Assembly (NCBI GenBank): GCA_030158285.1
Contig: JAOATF010000173.1
Span: 3,251-37,114 of the forward strand
Source of the DNA: Hyphomonadaceae bacterium
Lineage (GTDB): Bacteria; Pseudomonadota; Alphaproteobacteria; Caulobacterales; Hyphomonadaceae
Length of the DNA: 33,864 nt
Reading direction: 5' to 3'
Position numbers and translations under genes: made by a program. Below, in pieces: positions 32,413-33,864 of this stretch (the stretch's first letter is position 1; each line of letters begins with the position of its first letter). Below the pieces are notes generated by a model. That model was not told where the DNA came from, did not search any database, and saw only the letters and a program-made list of their open reading frames with translations.

Positions 32413-33404
32413 GCGGCAAGCTCGTTTGTTTTGGCGAGATGCTGGTGCGGCTGTCGGCGCCGCAGGGCGAGATGCTGTTGCAGACGCCGCGCCTCGCCGC
32501 GCATGTCGGCGGGGCGGAGGCGAATGTCGCGGTGTGCGTCTCGCGGTTGGGCGGACGCGCGGCGATGTCGACGGTGCTGCCGGACAATCCGCTGGGCCAT
32601 GCGGCGCGCGACGAGTTGCGGCGGCATGGCGTTGATGTTTCGGCCGTGCGGTTCGTGGCCGGACGGATGGGGCTTTATTTCCTGACACCGGGCGCTGTGC
32701 TGCGGCCGAGCGAGATCGTGTACGACCGCGCGGGATCTGCGTTTGCGGACAAGGCGGATGCGGCGGACTGCATCGCGCAGCTGGATAGCGCGGCGATGCT
32801 GCACGTATCGGGCATCACGCCGGCGGTGAGCGCGAAAGCGGGAGAAGCGGCGTTGACGGCCGTGGCGGCGGCGAATGCGGCGAGCGTGCCCGTGTCGTTC
32901 GACGGGAATTACCGCAGCAAGTTGTGGGAGGCGCGTGGCGAGACGGGCGCGCCGGTGCTGCGAAAACTGCTGGAGGGCGCAAGCCTCGCCTTCATCGACG
33001 AGCGCGACATTGCGCTGGTGCTGGGCGAGACGTTTGCGGATCGCAGCGCGGCATGCGCGACGGCGTTCAAGGCGTTCCCGAAATTGCAGCGCATCGCGGC
33101 GACAACGCGGACGACGCATGCGGTGGATGCCTTCTCGCTGGGCGCGACGCTGCACCGGCGCGATGGCGTGGCGAATGCCAAGCCGCTGGAGCTGGGCAAT
33201 GTGGTGGACCGCATCGGTGGCGGCGACGCCTTCGCGGGCGGCCTTCTGCATGGGGTGATGCAGGGCTGGGCCGACGAAGATGCACTGGACTTCGCGCTGC
33301 ATACGTCAGCGGCGAAGCACGGCCAGGTGGGCGATGCGAGCCATGCCAGCGAGGCGCAGATCAGGGCGTTGATGGGCTCTGGCGGGAAGGACGTGCGGCG
33401 GTAA
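32409..33404 (+). CDS. kdgK: 2-dehydro-3-deoxygluconokinase (PfkB family)
   Basis: A 331-aa sugar kinase that phosphorylates 2-keto-3-deoxygluconate to KDPG, entering the Entner-Doudoroff pathway. It begins SGKLVCFGEMLVRLS, followed by HVGGAEANVAVCVSRLGG (the N-terminal PfkB signature region) and FDGNYRSKLW, and has the C-terminal signature DRIGGGDAFAGG with the catalytic Asp. Length is normal. The ATG overlaps the kduD stop (ATGA). KDPG aldolase is not in the window, so it must be encoded elsewhere or beyond the edge. Confidence 0.94.
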   Translation: MSGKLVCFGEMLVRLSAPQGEMLLQTPRLAAHVGGAEANVAVCVSRLGGRAAMSTVLPDNPLGHAARDELRRHGVDVSAVRFVAGRMGLYFLTPGAVLRPSEIVYDRAGSAFADKADAADCIAQLDSAAMLHVSGITPAVSAKAGEAALTAVAAANAASVPVSFDGNYRSKLWEARGETGAPVLRKLLEGASLAFIDERDIALVLGETFADRSAACATAFKAFPKLQRIAATTRTTHAVDAFSLGATLHRRDGVANAKPLELGNVVDRIGGGDAFAGGLLHGVMQGWADEDALDFALHTSAAKHGQVGDASHASEAQIRALMGSGGKDVRR

Positions 33405-33414
33405 ACTGCCCCGC

Positions 33415-33693
33415 ATGCAATTCGCGAAACACATCCGCGCGAAGGTGATCGACGGCACGGTGACGTGCAGCGTGCGGATCTGGCAGAGCGCGCGCGTGAA
33501 GGCGGGCGGACGCTATCGCGTGGGGCCGGGGTTCATCGAGGTTGTGTCGGTGAAGGAAATCAGCCTTGGCGATATTACGCTGGTGCTGGCGCGGAAGTCC
33601 GGATTTGCTGGGGTGGTCGATCTGCTGAAGACGGCGAAGCATGGCGCGGGAGAGAAGGTGTATCTGGTGGAGTTCAGATACGGTGAAGGGTGA
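33415..33693 (+). CDS. small ASCH-domain-like protein
   Basis: A 92-aa basic protein starting MQFAKHIRAKVIDGTVTCSV, with RVKAGGRYRVGPGFIEVVSVKEISLGDIT and GAGEKVYLVEFRY. The pattern (N-terminal strand with R-x-K, a central GxRYRVGxGxIEV strand and a C-terminal VYLVEF strand) matches the ASCH/PUA-like fold of small stand-alone proteins, a fold linked to RNA or nucleotide binding. It follows kdgK by 10 bp and may be read through from the kdu operon, but a role in pectin use is not implied. The ribosome-binding site is weak. Confidence 0.7.
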   Translation: MQFAKHIRAKVIDGTVTCSVRIWQSARVKAGGRYRVGPGFIEVVSVKEISLGDITLVLARKSGFAGVVDLLKTAKHGAGEKVYLVEFRYGEG

Positions 33694-33864
33694 GGCGAGG
33701 TGCGCTGTTGCACGGCCGGCGAGCCCGCGCTCGTGCTTCGACGGACGGCCTTCGGCCTGCTCAGCATGAGCGCTTCTCGCTATCAGCGCTGAACCCACCA
33801 AGCGCTCATCCTTAGAGTCTGACTCATAATTGGGGCTGTGTTCTGAGGTGTCTTGCGCGGCGGC
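33694..33864. repeat. broken inverted-repeat element D and abrupt sequence change at right edge
   Basis: 33730-33772 resembles the left arm of element C (CTCGTGCTTCGACGGACG, then GCTCAGCATGAGCG). An inner stem ATGAGCGCTT/AAGCGCTCAT (33766-33775 with 33800-33809) is perfect. The expected right outer arm is missing: the sequence changes at about 33811 to a more AT-rich stretch containing GAGTCTGACTC (33815-33825) that runs to the window end. No gene seen. An inserted mobile element beginning here is possible but not proven. Confidence 0.5.

Noticed and set aside
30430-32688. 752-aa minus-strand open frame
   Set aside because: It lies antisense to LacI, kduI, kduD and kdgK, all of which are secure; composition is that of a shadow frame.
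33811-33864. Calling an insertion sequence at the right edge
   Set aside because: Only about 50 bp are visible, with no transposase and no second terminal repeat; recorded as a boundary observation only.

Overview
The window is GC-rich with alphaproteobacterial gene content: two large TonB-dependent receptors, many overlapping ATGA/GTGA/TAATG gene junctions, a tripartite TRAP importer and an Entner-Doudoroff-type sugar-acid route. The second receptor resembles the Caulobacter/Xanthomonas TonB receptor class. I would guess a Caulobacterales/Hyphomonadaceae-like or sphingomonad-like bacterium; the genus is not determinable from sequence reading alone. No rRNA, tRNA, CRISPR array or complete IS element was seen.

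Layout. (1) 1-4763, minus strand: the 5' part of a giant gene encoding an almost pure octapeptide-repeat protein (about 195 units of 8 aa / 24 bp), running off the left edge. (2) 5187-11705, plus strand: a tightly packed five-gene cassette of TonB receptor, MFS permease, TetR regulator, FAD-linked aldonolactone/alditol-oxidase-type enzyme and a D-threonine-aldolase/D-serine-dehydratase-fold PLP enzyme; its substrate is unknown. (3) 11723-14473: a 52-aa two-helix membrane protein (minus), then an OmpR-type response regulator and its histidine kinase, then a small secreted peptidoglycan-binding protein closed by a good terminator. (4) 14980-16128: L-lactate dehydrogenase lldD. (5) 16335-33404: a pectin/polygalacturonate utilisation locus. 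(6) 33415-33693: a small ASCH-like protein, followed by repeat debris at the right edge.

The pectin locus works as follows. A TonB receptor (20865-23762) should bring oligogalacturonides across the outer membrane. Two tandem PL1-type pectate lyases (24986-27612), a cupin-esterase fusion (16335-17690) and a GH43-like lipoprotein (27820-29451) would trim the polymer. A TRAP transporter DctPQM (17687-20453) would import the acidic products. KduI, KduD and KdgK (30802-33404) convert the unsaturated uronate to 2-keto-3-deoxy-6-phosphogluconate. A 2-keto-4-pentenoate-hydratase-like enzyme (24045-24851) has an unassigned step. The KDPG aldolase and the enzyme releasing monomeric unsaturated uronate are not in this window.

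The strongest regulatory signal is a 14-bp motif, GG(A/T)AACCGGTGTCA, found at six places. They cover all four promoter regions of the pectin locus, including that of a LacI-family regulator (29597-30685) encoded inside it. Two copies are identical over 20 bp. One lies inside the spacer of a plausible promoter. This defines a compact, probably self-regulated LacI regulon.

A second pattern is a set of nested inverted-repeat elements sitting exactly in the three convergent gene junctions (16160-16282, 23856-24041, 27617-27801). A fourth, broken copy lies at the right edge.
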